Shown here: positions 33,908-42,181 of the stretch, piece by piece
Layout: every line of letters starts with the position of its first letter
Numbering within the stretch: position 1 is the first letter of the stretch
Assembly: GCF_003122365.1 (NCBI RefSeq)
Contig: NZ_CP029254.1
Location: 6,760,001 to 6,824,000 of the forward strand
DNA from: Streptomyces spongiicola
Lineage (GTDB): Bacteria; Actinomycetota; Actinomycetes; Streptomycetales; Streptomycetaceae
Reading direction: 5' to 3'
DNA length: 64,000 nucleotides
Translations under genes and position numbers: made by a program
Notes under the pieces: model-generated
Seen by the model: the letters and a program-made list of their open reading frames with translations, nothing else
What the model was told of the DNA's origin: nothing
Databases searched by the model: none

Positions 33908-36289
33908 ATGCCCGACGACGCACGACAGGCGTCCGCCCGGCTCACCGACGACGAGCTGCGGAGGCTGGACGCCCACTGGCGCGCCGCGAACTACCTGTCC
34001 GTCGGCCAGATCTACCTCATGGCGAACCCTCTGCTCACCGAGCCGCTGCGCCCCGAGCACGTCAAGCCGCGGCTGCTCGGCCACTGGGGCACCTCACCCG
34101 GGCTGAACCTGGTCTACACGCATCTCAACCGTGTCGTCAGGGCCCGCGGCCAGGACGCCCTGTGCATCTGGGGGCCCGGTCACGGCGGCCCGGCAGTGCT
34201 CGCCAACTCATGGCTGGAGGGCAGCTACACCGAGACCTATCCCGACATCACCCGGGACGCGTCCGGCATGGAGAGGCTGTTCCGGCAGTTCTCCTTCCCC
34301 GGCGGCGTACCCAGCCACGTGGCCCCCGAGACACCCGGGTCGATCCACGAGGGAGGCGAACTCGGCTACGCGCTCTCCCACGCCTACGGAGCCGCCTTCG
34401 ACAATCCGGACCTGCTCGTCGCCTGCGTGATCGGCGACGGTGAGGCCGAGACCGGTCCGCTGGCCGCCTCCTGGCACTCCGACAAGTTCCTCGACCCCGT
34501 CCACGACGGAGCCGTCCTGCCGGTCCTCCACCTCAACGGTTACAAGATCGCCAACCCGACGGTGCTGTCCCGGCTGCCCGAGGCCGAACTCGACGCCCTG
34601 CTGAGGGGATACGGCCACATCCCGATCCACGTCGGCGGCGACGACCCGATGACGGTGCACCGGGCGATGGCCGCCGCGATGGACGAAGCGCTGGACCGCA
34701 TCGCGCTCCTGCAGCGCGGCGCGCGCGAGGACGGCTCGTCCGAGCGGCCGCACTGGCCGATGATCGTGCTGCGCACGCCGAAGGGCTGGACCGGCCCGAA
34801 GGAGGTCGACGGGCTGCCGGTGGAGGGCACCTGGCGCTCCCACCAGGTGCCGCTCGCGGCCGTACGCGACAACCCGCGGCATCTGCGGCAGCTGGAGACA
34901 TGGCTGCGCTCGTACCGGCCGGAGGAACTCTTCGACGCGCAGGGCAGCCCCCGCGAGCATGTGCTGTCCTGCGTCCCGGACGGTTCCCGGCGCCTGGGCG
35001 CCACCCCCCACGCCAACGGCGGCCTGCTGCTCCGCGAACTGCCGCTGCCCCCGTTGGAGCGCTACGCCGTGCCCGTCGACAAGCCCGGCGCGACGCTGCA
35101 CGAACCCACCCGTGTCCTCGGAGACCTGCTCGAGGACGTCATGCGCGCCACCGCCGACCGGCGTGACTTCCGCCTCGTGGGACCGGACGAGACGGCCTCC
35201 AACCGCCTCCAGGCCGTCTACGCGGCCAGCGGCAAGGCCTGGCAGGCACGGACCCTTCCCGTGGACGAGCATCTCGACCGGCACGGCCGGGTGATGGAGA
35301 TCCTGTCGGAGCACACCTGCCAGGGCTGGCTGGAGGGATACCTCCTGACCGGCCGGCACGGGCTGTTCTCCTGCTACGAGGCGTTCGCGCACATCGTCGA
35401 CTCCATGGTCAACCAGCACGTCAAGTGGTTGCGCGTCACCCGCCGGCTGCCCTGGCGCGCGCCCATCGCCTCCCTCAACTACCTGCTCACCTCGCATGTC
35501 TGGCGCCAGGACCACAACGGCTTCTCCCACCAGGACCCGGGCTTCGTCGACCACATCCTCAACAAGAGCCCGGAAGCGGTACGCGTCTATCTCCCGCCCG
35601 ACGCCAACACGCTGCTGTCGGTGGCCGATCACGCGCTGCGCAGCAAGGACTACGTCAACGTGATCGTGGCCGGCAAACAGCCCAGCTTCGACTGGCTGTC
35701 GATGGAGCAGGCGAAGGCGCACTGCGCCCGTGGCGCGGGGATCTGGGAGTGGGCGGGGACGGAGAACGGCCGTGAGCCGGACGTGGTGCTCGCCTGCGCG
35801 GGCGACGTTCCCACCCTGGAGGTGCTGGCCGCCGCGCAGCTGCTGCGAAGGCATCTGCCCGATCTCGCCGTCCGCGTGGTGAACGTCGTCGACATCGCCC
35901 GGTTGACGACCGGCGAGGAGCACCCGCACGGCATGAGCGACTTCGAGTTCGACGGCCTGTTCACGACCGACACGCCGGTGATCTTCGCCTACCACGGCTA
36001 CCCGTGGCTCATCCACCGCCTCGCCTACCGCCGCACCGGGCACAAGAACCTCCATGTGCGCGGCTACAAGGAGATCGGGACGACCACCACGCCGTTCGAC
36101 ATGGTCGTCGGCAACGACCTCGACCGGTACCGGCTGGTCATGGACGTCGTCGACCGGGTGCCCGGCCTGGCGGTGCGCGGTGCTGCCGTACGCCAGCGGA
36201 TGGCGGAGGTCCGGCTGCGCCACCACGAGTGGATCCGCGTCCACGGAACCGACCTGCCGGAGGTCGCCGACTGGTCCTGGGACGGCTGA
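33908..36289 (+). CDS. xfp: Phosphoketolase (xylulose-5-P/fructose-6-P)
   Basis: The 793-residue thiamine-diphosphate enzyme splits xylulose 5-phosphate or fructose 6-phosphate with phosphate to acetyl phosphate. Hallmarks are GHWGTSPGLNLVYTHLNR, GPGHGGPA, SFPGGVPSHVAPETPGSIHEGGELGY (cited in part), the ThDP motif GDGEAETGPLA with LHLNGYKIANPT, and HNGFSHQDPGF. Length is exactly that of the family. ATG 33908 follows GGAAGGGAA. It gives ATP-yielding acetyl phosphate without NADH, which suits oxygen limitation and this island. Confidence 0.95.
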   Translation: MPDDARQASARLTDDELRRLDAHWRAANYLSVGQIYLMANPLLTEPLRPEHVKPRLLGHWGTSPGLNLVYTHLNRVVRARGQDALCIWGPGHGGPAVLANSWLEGSYTETYPDITRDASGMERLFRQFSFPGGVPSHVAPETPGSIHEGGELGYALSHAYGAAFDNPDLLVACVIGDGEAETGPLAASWHSDKFLDPVHDGAVLPVLHLNGYKIANPTVLSRLPEAELDALLRGYGHIPIHVGGDDPMTVHRAMAAAMDEALDRIALLQRGAREDGSSERPHWPMIVLRTPKGWTGPKEVDGLPVEGTWRSHQVPLAAVRDNPRHLRQLETWLRSYRPEELFDAQGSPREHVLSCVPDGSRRLGATPHANGGLLLRELPLPPLERYAVPVDKPGATLHEPTRVLGDLLEDVMRATADRRDFRLVGPDETASNRLQAVYAASGKAWQARTLPVDEHLDRHGRVMEILSEHTCQGWLEGYLLTGRHGLFSCYEAFAHIVDSMVNQHVKWLRVTRRLPWRAPIASLNYLLTSHVWRQDHNGFSHQDPGFVDHILNKSPEAVRVYLPPDANTLLSVADHALRSKDYVNVIVAGKQPSFDWLSMEQAKAHCARGAGIWEWAGTENGREPDVVLACAGDVPTLEVLAAAQLLRRHLPDLAVRVVNVVDIARLTTGEEHPHGMSDFEFDGLFTTDTPVIFAYHGYPWLIHRLAYRRTGHKNLHVRGYKEIGTTTTPFDMVVGNDLDRYRLVMDVVDRVPGLAVRGAAVRQRMAEVRLRHHEWIRVHGTDLPEVADWSWDG

Positions 36290-36729
36290 ACCCGCTGCCG
36301 GCGGGACCCCGGGTGCGGGACCCCGGATGCCGGGACGCTCGGCCGCTGCCCGGGGCCTCGCAGCCCCTCCGGCGGGTACGGGTGACACGCCGGCGGGTAG
36401 CGGGTGACGCGGCAGCCGGAGGCCGGGGCGGGGGCTCACCTCGCGGTCCGAAGCCGTCAGCGTTGCCGCGACCGGCTCGGAGCCGACCGGGACCGCTTCA
36501 CGACCGGTTCGGAGCCGGCTCGGAATTGCTTCACGGCTGGCTCGGAGCCCGACCGGGACCGGCTCGGGACCGCTTCACGACCGGTTCGGCGCCCGACCGG
36601 GACCGGATCCCACTTCGTCGGTGGGCGACCCCCGAAGGATGCCGACGAAGGCGCTGACGCAGGCCGCGTCGCCATCGGGTCGCGTCGCCATCGGGCTGCG
36701 GGCTGCGGGCTGCGGGGTGCGCCGGGAGG
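36290..36729. repeat. Repeat-rich convergent gap after phosphoketolase
   Basis: About 36470-36606 consists of imperfect copies of a unit containing CGACCGGGACCG and GCTTCACGACCGGTTCGGAG. A smaller array (GGGCTGC) follows near 36695-36715. No gene or convincing terminator is seen. Confidence 0.65.
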
Positions 36730-37455
36730 TCACCACTCGGGAAGCGAAGGGTGGGTGATCCCGCGAGCGGGGTCCTTCCCGGGCGGGCGGGTGTCGTCGA
36801 CGCGGAACGTGAGACTGCTCATCACCCCCACCACGCCGTCCACCCGCCAGCTCAGCCGGACGGCCACCGGGATGTCGCTGCGGCGCTCCACCCGCCCCGC
36901 CAACGTGGCCGTCCCGTTGCGGACCGAGACGACGGCGCTGTGCGGTGGCAGGCGCAGGGCACCGGCCAGCACCTCTTCGACGATCTCCCGGCGGATCTCC
37001 TCGTCGGTGCGCAGGAAGACCCGCAGCAGGTCGCGGCGAGTGGCGATGCCGATCAGGCGGTCCTCCTCGTCCACCACGGGCAGTCGCTTGATGTGGTGAC
37101 GCTCCATCACACGCGCCGCGTCCGCGACGGGTTGCTCCGGGTGCACGGTGATCGCCGGTGTGGACATCAGCCGCCCCGCGGTCATGGCACGGGCCTCGGC
37201 GGCGGCGACACGGGCCTGCCGGCGCAGCGCCGGCAGCCGCAGACGGCCGCCCCCGGCTCGCCGCGCCGGCGCCGCCCGCCGGCCGAGCAGGTCGGTCTCG
37301 GAGACCACGCCGAGGACCTTGTCATCGGCGTCCACCACCGGCAGGCCGCTGATCCGGTGCCGGGCAAGCAGCCCCGCCACGTCCCCGGACGGCGTCTCCC
37401 GGCACGTCCGGACGACCTCGGGGGTCATGACCTCGCCGACCTTGGATGTCTTCAC
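36730..37455 (-). CDS. CBS-domain pair with C-terminal BON domain
   Basis: The 241-residue protein has two CBS motifs (about residues 7-60, HRISGLPVVDADDKVLGVVSE; and 95-150, HHIKRLPVVDEEDRLIGIAT) that form a nucleotide-sensing Bateman module. A BON domain follows (about 155-225, VVSVRNGTATLAGRVERRSD). It probably senses adenosine nucleotides or energy charge. Such proteins are typical members of actinobacterial hypoxia regulons. It is divergent from a USP gene with a perfect island palindrome between them. Confidence 0.9.
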   Translation of the reverse strand: MKTSKVGEVMTPEVVRTCRETPSGDVAGLLARHRISGLPVVDADDKVLGVVSETDLLGRRAAPARRAGGGRLRLPALRRQARVAAAEARAMTAGRLMSTPAITVHPEQPVADAARVMERHHIKRLPVVDEEDRLIGIATRRDLLRVFLRTDEEIRREIVEEVLAGALRLPPHSAVVSVRNGTATLAGRVERRSDIPVAVRLSWRVDGVVGVMSSLTFRVDDTRPPGKDPARGITHPSLPEW

Positions 37456-37942
37456 GGCAGTTCCCTTCTCCGCTGGTCACTGTGGGAGGGCCACCCGGGC
37501 CACCCGGGCCGCCCGCCGTGGCCCCGCGTGCGGCCGGACCGGGCCGTACGAACCCCCGGATGCGCTCCGGCGCGGGCATGCGGCCGGAGCCGTCGGGCGT
37601 GGGCGGTGGGCGTGGGCGGTGGGCCCGGCCGCTGCCGCCCCATGGGGCTGTCCGGGGTGGCCGGCGCCTCGATGCCTCCCCCAGCCTCCCGCGCACCCGG
37701 CCGGACGGGGCAGGGCCGACCGGCCCCGGGCTCCTCGGCGAACTTCCCTCCCCTCGCCCGGAGCTGTCCGGTGACGAGACCGCCACGGTGCGCGAGCCGG
37801 CGGCGGCTTGACCGGACGGTGCGCCGCCGCTGCGGGAGTGCCGGTCGGCCCCGGCGCCGGCGCCGTCAGGCCCATGCACACGGTGGGCGGCCGGGGGATT
37901 CTGGTGGGTGAGAGCAGTGGCGTACCGGATGCGGGAGGCACG
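37456..37942. promoter_or_regulatory. CBS-BON gene / usp2 divergent control region
   Basis: No gene is visible in these 487 bp. They carry a perfect 14-mer operator at 37713-37726 and a one-mismatch copy (GTGCCGGTCGGCCC) at 37838-37851, the latter about 92 bp before usp2. Confidence 0.6.
37713..37726. promoter_or_regulatory. DevR/OsdR-like operator, exact island 14-mer
   Basis: AGGGCCGACCGGCCCC contains the exact GGGCCGACCGGCCC. The same 16-mer, in one or the other orientation, occurs upstream of usp3 and devR. Confidence 0.7.
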
Positions 37943-38830
37943 ATGAGCGGTGTGGTGGTAGTCGGTGTGGACGGGTCGGCGTCGAGTCTCGCCGCGGTCG
38001 AGGCCGCGGCACGGGAAGCGCGTTTGCGTGGGGCGGGGTTGCGGGTGGTGCACGCGTTCATCTGGCCCGCGATGGGCGTGCCCCTGGGCCCGTCGCCGAT
38101 GGGGCCGGCCGAGGGCGGACTGCGGAACATGGCCGAGCGGTACGTGGCCGAGGCCGTCGAGCGGGCGCGCGCCGCGGAACCGGGGGTCGAGGTCAGCGAC
38201 GCCGTGGTGACGGGCGAGCCGCTGACGGTCCTGGAGGCGCAGTCGCGAGCGGCCGAGCTGGTGGTGGTCGGGTCCCGCGGCATGGGCGGGTTCGTCGGGC
38301 TGCTGGTCGGGTCGACCGCCGTACATCTGGCGGCACACGGCCGGTGCCCGGTGCTGGTCGTGCGTGAGCAGCCGGCTGCGGAGGGCCCCATCGTGCTGGG
38401 TGCCGACGGCTCGACGGCGGGCGAGGCGGCGGTGGACTTCGCGTTCGCGGAGGCCGAGCTGCGGAAGGCGCCTCTGGTGGCGCTGCACGCCTGGACCACG
38501 TGGAACGCGCTGATGCCCGCACCGAAGGACCCGTCGATGCCGTATGCGAACCCGCAGGGCGCCCTCGCCGGGGAGGAGGAGCGCCTGCTGTCCGAGGCGC
38601 TCGCCGGCCACCAGGAGCGCTACCCGGGCGTGGTGGTGGAACACAGGGCGGTGCACGGAGCGACCCGGACGGCGCTGATCGAGGCGAGCCGGTCCGCCCA
38701 GCTGGTGGTCACCGGTGCCCGTGGCCGGGGCGGCTTCACCGGGCTGCTGCTCGGCTCGGTCAGCCAGGCGCTGCTGCACCACGCCCACTGCCCGGTCGCG
38801 GTGGTACGCGCAGCGGTCGCGCGGCACTGA
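37943..38830 (+). CDS. Universal stress protein, tandem UspA domains
   Basis: The 295-residue protein has two UspA domains, each with the ATP-loop consensus (GSRGMGGFVGLLVGSTA and GARGRGGFTGLLLGSVS). ATG 37943 is preceded by GGGAGGCACG at good spacing. Orthologues accumulate under hypoxia or in stationary phase. The last third is almost identical at DNA level to the neighbouring usp3, so the two are paralogues homogenised by gene conversion or a recent duplication. Confidence 0.93.
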   Translation: MSGVVVVGVDGSASSLAAVEAAAREARLRGAGLRVVHAFIWPAMGVPLGPSPMGPAEGGLRNMAERYVAEAVERARAAEPGVEVSDAVVTGEPLTVLEAQSRAAELVVVGSRGMGGFVGLLVGSTAVHLAAHGRCPVLVVREQPAAEGPIVLGADGSTAGEAAVDFAFAEAELRKAPLVALHAWTTWNALMPAPKDPSMPYANPQGALAGEEERLLSEALAGHQERYPGVVVEHRAVHGATRTALIEASRSAQLVVTGARGRGGFTGLLLGSVSQALLHHAHCPVAVVRAAVARH

Positions 38831-38977
38831 CCCTGCCGCGGTAGGCGCCGGGCCGTGGGCTCGGCCCGCCGGTGCACCGGACCGGCAGGGGTCGCGGGGT
38901 GCCCGAGACGTCGTGCGGAAGGCTTCCGAGCGGCGCGGCGGGTGATCGGTGTCCTCGGCACCCGGAGGGACCCGACA

Positions 38978-38991
38978 GGGCCGACCGGCCC
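38978..38991. promoter_or_regulatory. DevR/OsdR-like operator upstream of usp3
   Basis: Exact 14-mer GGGCCGACCGGCCC, about 100 bp upstream of the usp3 start. It falls in the 262-bp gap between usp2 and usp3, so usp3 has its own promoter. Confidence 0.7.
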
Positions 38992-39092
38992 CCCGGGACG
39001 GACTGAAGGCCCCTGGGCACACCGGACCGGCTGCACCGAGTCTGGAAGCCGAAGGACCACACGTCGGCGATGGTCCGGAACGGGAGTATCCA

Positions 39093-39989
39093 GTGAGTGA
39101 CCCAGTCGTTGACCCGGTGATCGTGGGCGTGGACGGCTCCCCCTCCAGCACGGGCGCGGTCGAGGTCGCGGCCCGCGAGGCTCAGCTGCGCGGTGCGGGG
39201 CTGCGGATCGTGCACGCGTTCGACAGGGTGCCCGAACCCCTGCCGGTCGTCGGCGCACCACCGTGGAACCCCGCCGATCACGGCCTGGAGCCGATGGCGT
39301 GGGAGGCACTGGCGGGCACCGAGGAGCGGGCGCGCGCGATCGCGCCGGACATCCGGATCACCCGCTCGATGGTGGCCGGAGACGCGCTCGAGGTGCTGGA
39401 GACCGAGTCTCGGTCCGCGTCGCTGGCGGTGGTCGGCAGCCGGGGCACGGGCAGGTTCGCCGGTCTGCTGGTGGGTTCGACGGCGGTGCATCTTGCCGCC
39501 CACGGCCGGTGCCCGCTGATGGTGGTCCGGGGCCGCCCCGATCCGGCCGGTGCGGTGGTACTCGCCGTGGACGGCTCCGAAGCCGGCGAGGCGGCGGTGG
39601 AGTTCGCGTTCACCGAGGCGGCGTTGCGCGGGGCGCCGCTTGTCGCCGTGCATGTGTGGAACACCTGGAGCGAGGGCGCCTACGAGGGCCCCGGCGACCC
39701 CCTGACCGCGGTGGTGACGGACGTCGAGCGTATCCGCGAGGCCGAACAGCGGCTGCTGGACGAGACGGTGGCCAGCTGGCAGAAGGCCCATCCGCGGGTC
39801 GTGGTGGAGCGGCGCCTGGTGCGCTCCCGGATTCGCCCGGCCCTGATCGACGCCAGTCGCGGCGCGCAGCTGGTGGTGACCGGTGCCCGTGGCCGGGGCG
39901 GCTTCACCGGGCTGCTGCTCGGCTCGGTCAGCCAGGCGCTGCTGCACCACGCCCACTGCCCCGTCGCCATCGTCCGCGGCAAGGAGTGA
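39093..39989 (+). CDS. Universal stress protein, tandem UspA domains
   Basis: The 298-residue paralogue of the preceding USP, with ATP-loop motifs GSRGTGRFAGLLVGSTA and GARGRGGFTGLLLGSVS. The start is GTG 39093 (VSDPVVDPVIVGVDG), supported by GGGAG seven bases upstream and by the position of the first beta strand. Like usp2 it likely binds ATP and helps maintain a quiescent state. Confidence 0.92.
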   Translation: MSDPVVDPVIVGVDGSPSSTGAVEVAAREAQLRGAGLRIVHAFDRVPEPLPVVGAPPWNPADHGLEPMAWEALAGTEERARAIAPDIRITRSMVAGDALEVLETESRSASLAVVGSRGTGRFAGLLVGSTAVHLAAHGRCPLMVVRGRPDPAGAVVLAVDGSEAGEAAVEFAFTEAALRGAPLVAVHVWNTWSEGAYEGPGDPLTAVVTDVERIREAEQRLLDETVASWQKAHPRVVVERRLVRSRIRPALIDASRGAQLVVTGARGRGGFTGLLLGSVSQALLHHAHCPVAIVRGKE

Positions 39990-40628
39990 CCGTGCCCGAG
40001 CGGCGGTACGCGGCCGGGGGAGCCCACCCTGCCGGCGCGGAAGTCCGCGCGGAAGTCCGCTCGGAAGTCCGCGCGGCCGGACGCCCGGCCGGACGCCAGG
40101 GTGCCTCGCCCGTGGAGCCGCCCGTGCGGCCGCCCGGCCCCGAGACGGCTGGACCGAGACGGCGGGCCCGGGCCGCCGGGGCCGGGCCGCCGGGGCCGAA
40201 CGGGCTTCCGCGACGGGATCCCCCCTCCGCGCGGACCCTCCGGCGCGTGCGCGGGTATTGCTCCCCGTCGACGCGGGGATGGCCCCAGCCCTCCGGGCGC
40301 GGGCGCGGGGGTGGCCGGGAGCCGGGAGAAGGCCGGGCGAGGGGGCGGCCGGCGACGGCGGGGCCACAGGCCGGACCGCGCATCGCGGCACCACCGGCCC
40401 AGCGCTTCCGTGCCCGGCGGGCGACCGGGTCCGGTACGGCCGTCCGGTACGGGCGTCCGGCACGGGCGTCCGGTACGAGCGGGAACGCGGGCCCGCCGGA
40501 GCGAAAGGGGCCGGTCGGCCCTGGCCGTTCGGCCCCGGAACCACGCAAGATCTGTGACAGGCGAGAACCGGCCCCGCGGACAGGGGTCTCCGGTTCCCGA
40601 GACAGACGACACAGGACTGGAGCCGTCG
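39990..40628. promoter_or_regulatory. devR upstream region
   Basis: The 639-bp gap shows a 14-bp tandem repeat (CGCGGAAGTCCG core, about 40026-40066) and a CCGGTACGGGCGT repeat (about 40434-40485), then a tandem pair of DevR-like sites about 100 bp before devR. I see no gene. Confidence 0.6.
40508..40535. promoter_or_regulatory. Tandem DevR/OsdR-like operators upstream of devR
   Basis: GGGCCGGTCGGCCC (40508-40521), the reverse complement of the exact island 14-mer, is directly followed by TGGCCGTTCGGCCC (40522-40535), a weaker copy. Adjacent pairs allow cooperative binding, as described for DosR in mycobacteria, and imply autoregulation. Confidence 0.7.
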
Positions 40629-41321
40629 ATGGCGGACAGCGAGCACCCCGGTAGCGACAACCCCATCCGCGTCTTCCTCATGGACGACCACGAGGTGGTG
40701 CGGCGCGGTGTGCGCGACCTGCTGGACGACGAGCCGGACATCACCGTGGTCGGCGAGGCGGGCACGGCGGAGCAGGCCCTCGCGCGGGTTCCCGCGCTGC
40801 GCCCGCAGGTGGCCGTGCTCGACGTGCGCCTGCCCGACGGCGACGGGGTGACCGTCTGCCGCGAGCTGCGCTCACGCATGCCGGAACTGTCCTGCCTGAT
40901 GCTGACCTCGTTCGACGACGAGGAAGCCCTGCTCGACTCGATCATGGCCGGCGCCTCCGGATACGTGCTGAAGCAGATCCAGGGCACGGGTCTGGTCTCG
41001 GCCGTCCGCACCGTGGCCGCCGGCCAGTCCCTGCTCGACCCGAGCGCCACCGCCAGGCTGATGACCCGGCTGCGTCAGGGCCAGGAGCCCGAGCCCGAGC
41101 CGGACGCCCTGCCGGGGCTGACCGAGCGGGAGCGGGAGATCCTGGCCCTGATCGGTGAGGGGCTGACCAACCGCCAGATCGGCCGGCGGCTCTACCTCGC
41201 CGAGAAGACGGTCAAGAACCACATCTCCCGCCTGCTGGCCAAGCTTGGTGTGGAGCGGCGTGTCCAGGCCGCGGTCATCGCCACCCAGGCGCAGGAAAGG
41301 CAGAAGCACGACGTCCACTGA
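40629..41321 (+). CDS. devR: DevR/DosR (OsdR)-like response regulator
   Basis: The 230-residue NarL/LuxR-type regulator has a receiver domain with Asp19/Asp20, phospho-acceptor Asp65 (VAVLDVRLPDG) and conserved Lys (YVLKQ). A LuxR helix-turn-helix ends with EKTVKNHISRLLAKLGVERR, nearly the same as mycobacterial DevR/DosR. This subgroup activates hypoxia and dormancy genes through GGGNC-type palindromes. ATG 40629 is chosen by alignment to the family. The DevS-like kinase gene is close by on the other strand. Streptomycete orthologues are called OsdR. Confidence 0.9.
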   Translation: MADSEHPGSDNPIRVFLMDDHEVVRRGVRDLLDDEPDITVVGEAGTAEQALARVPALRPQVAVLDVRLPDGDGVTVCRELRSRMPELSCLMLTSFDDEEALLDSIMAGASGYVLKQIQGTGLVSAVRTVAAGQSLLDPSATARLMTRLRQGQEPEPEPDALPGLTEREREILALIGEGLTNRQIGRRLYLAEKTVKNHISRLLAKLGVERRVQAAVIATQAQERQKHDVH

Positions 41322-41416
41322 TCCGTACGGAGACGTCAGGAGTCCCGACGACGGGCTGAGTACCCGGCGAAGGGACGACCATCAGCACCACGGCGGCACC
41401 GCAGCCACTCCGACGG

Positions 41417-41440
41417 GTTCCGCGATCGCGCGATCGGAAC
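41417..41440. other. Hairpin with internal CGATCGCGCGATCG palindrome after devR
   Basis: GTTCCG and CGGAAC flank a palindrome-rich core about 95 bp downstream of devR. It may be a terminator between convergent devR and the PPOX gene; the symmetry is imperfect. Confidence 0.35.
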
Positions 41441-41567
41441 GGCCGCGCCGGCCGTCCGATCGCGCCGGCCGTCCGATCGTGCACGTACGATGCCGGGCAG
41501 CCGCGGAGAGGCCCCGCCCGGCAGGTTCCGCCCGGCAGGTTCCGCCGAACCCGCACCCGGGGCCACC

Positions 41568-41990
41568 TCACTGCGCGCCGGGTGCTCTCCCGAGTTCGCG
41601 CCCGGTGACCATCTCCGACTCGATCCGTACGAACACCCCGTCCCGCAACGGCATCCAGGACCTGGGACCGGTCCGTGAAAGCCGCTCGTGCTCGGCGGGA
41701 TCGGTCACCAGGGTGGCCAGCCCGGTGACGACCACGCTCCAGCCGGACCGGGTGGCGGCGTCGAACTCGTCGGCCTCGAAGGCGACCACGGCGCCGTCGA
41801 CGGCCCTTACGAGATCCGAGGCGGGCGAGGTGCACATCAGCACGGAGGCGTCCGCGTCCAGGCGGAAGTTGACGGGGAGGACCGCGGGAAGTGCCTGCCG
41901 GGTGTACACCACACGGCCCACCGGCACCTCGGCCAGCAGCCGCAGGCACTCCCGCCGGTCGAGTACGCGAAAGCCGTCCGTATGGAACAT
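41568..41990 (-). CDS. PPOX-class (pyridoxamine 5'-phosphate oxidase-like) flavin-binding protein
   Basis: The 140-residue split-barrel protein (LLAEVPVGRVVYTRQALPAV, VAFEADEFDA, SVVVTGLATLVTD, RIESEMVTGREL) belongs to the FMN/F420-binding PPOX-like group often seen in DosR regulons. It probably acts as a flavin- or deazaflavin-dependent reductase; the substrate is unknown. ATG 41990 starts 27 bp downstream of a large palindrome containing the exact island 14-mer, so it is a likely DevR target. Confidence 0.88.
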   Translation of the reverse strand: MFHTDGFRVLDRRECLRLLAEVPVGRVVYTRQALPAVLPVNFRLDADASVLMCTSPASDLVRAVDGAVVAFEADEFDAATRSGWSVVVTGLATLVTDPAEHERLSRTGPRSWMPLRDGVFVRIESEMVTGRELGRAPGAQ

Positions 41991-42016
41991 CGGTCCATCG
42001 TCCCCCCGGGTGCCGT

Positions 42017-42050
42017 GAGGGGGCTAGGGCCGACCGGCCCTAGCCCCCTC
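42017..42050. promoter_or_regulatory. 34-bp perfect palindrome between devS and the PPOX gene
   Basis: Two 16-bp arms (GAGGGGGCTAGGGCCG and its complement) surround an AC spacer. The centre is the exact island 14-mer (42027-42040). It can serve as a DevR operator for the PPOX gene and, as RNA, as a terminator for devS, which ends 132 bp upstream on the same strand. Confidence 0.7.
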
Positions 42051-42181
42051 GTGAACGGCGTTGCCGTGTCGGGCAGTCCGGACCTTCGGGCCCGCTGGAC
42101 CACTCGCGCCCGGCGAGGGGTCCCTGCGCAATGCCGGGCACTCACCGGCGAGGTGCATGCGCCTCGCCTGGGCGCGGGGCG

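Noticed and set aside
33612..33923. N-terminal extension of the cNMP-domain protein from an upstream ATG
   Set aside because: The extra 100 residues are Pro/Gly/Arg-rich, cover the candidate operators, and the TTG at 33611 has a perfectly spaced GGAGG.
36332..36345. GGGACGCTCGGCCG as a further DevR box
   Set aside because: One half-site is imperfect and it lies between the ends of two convergent genes, not at a promoter.
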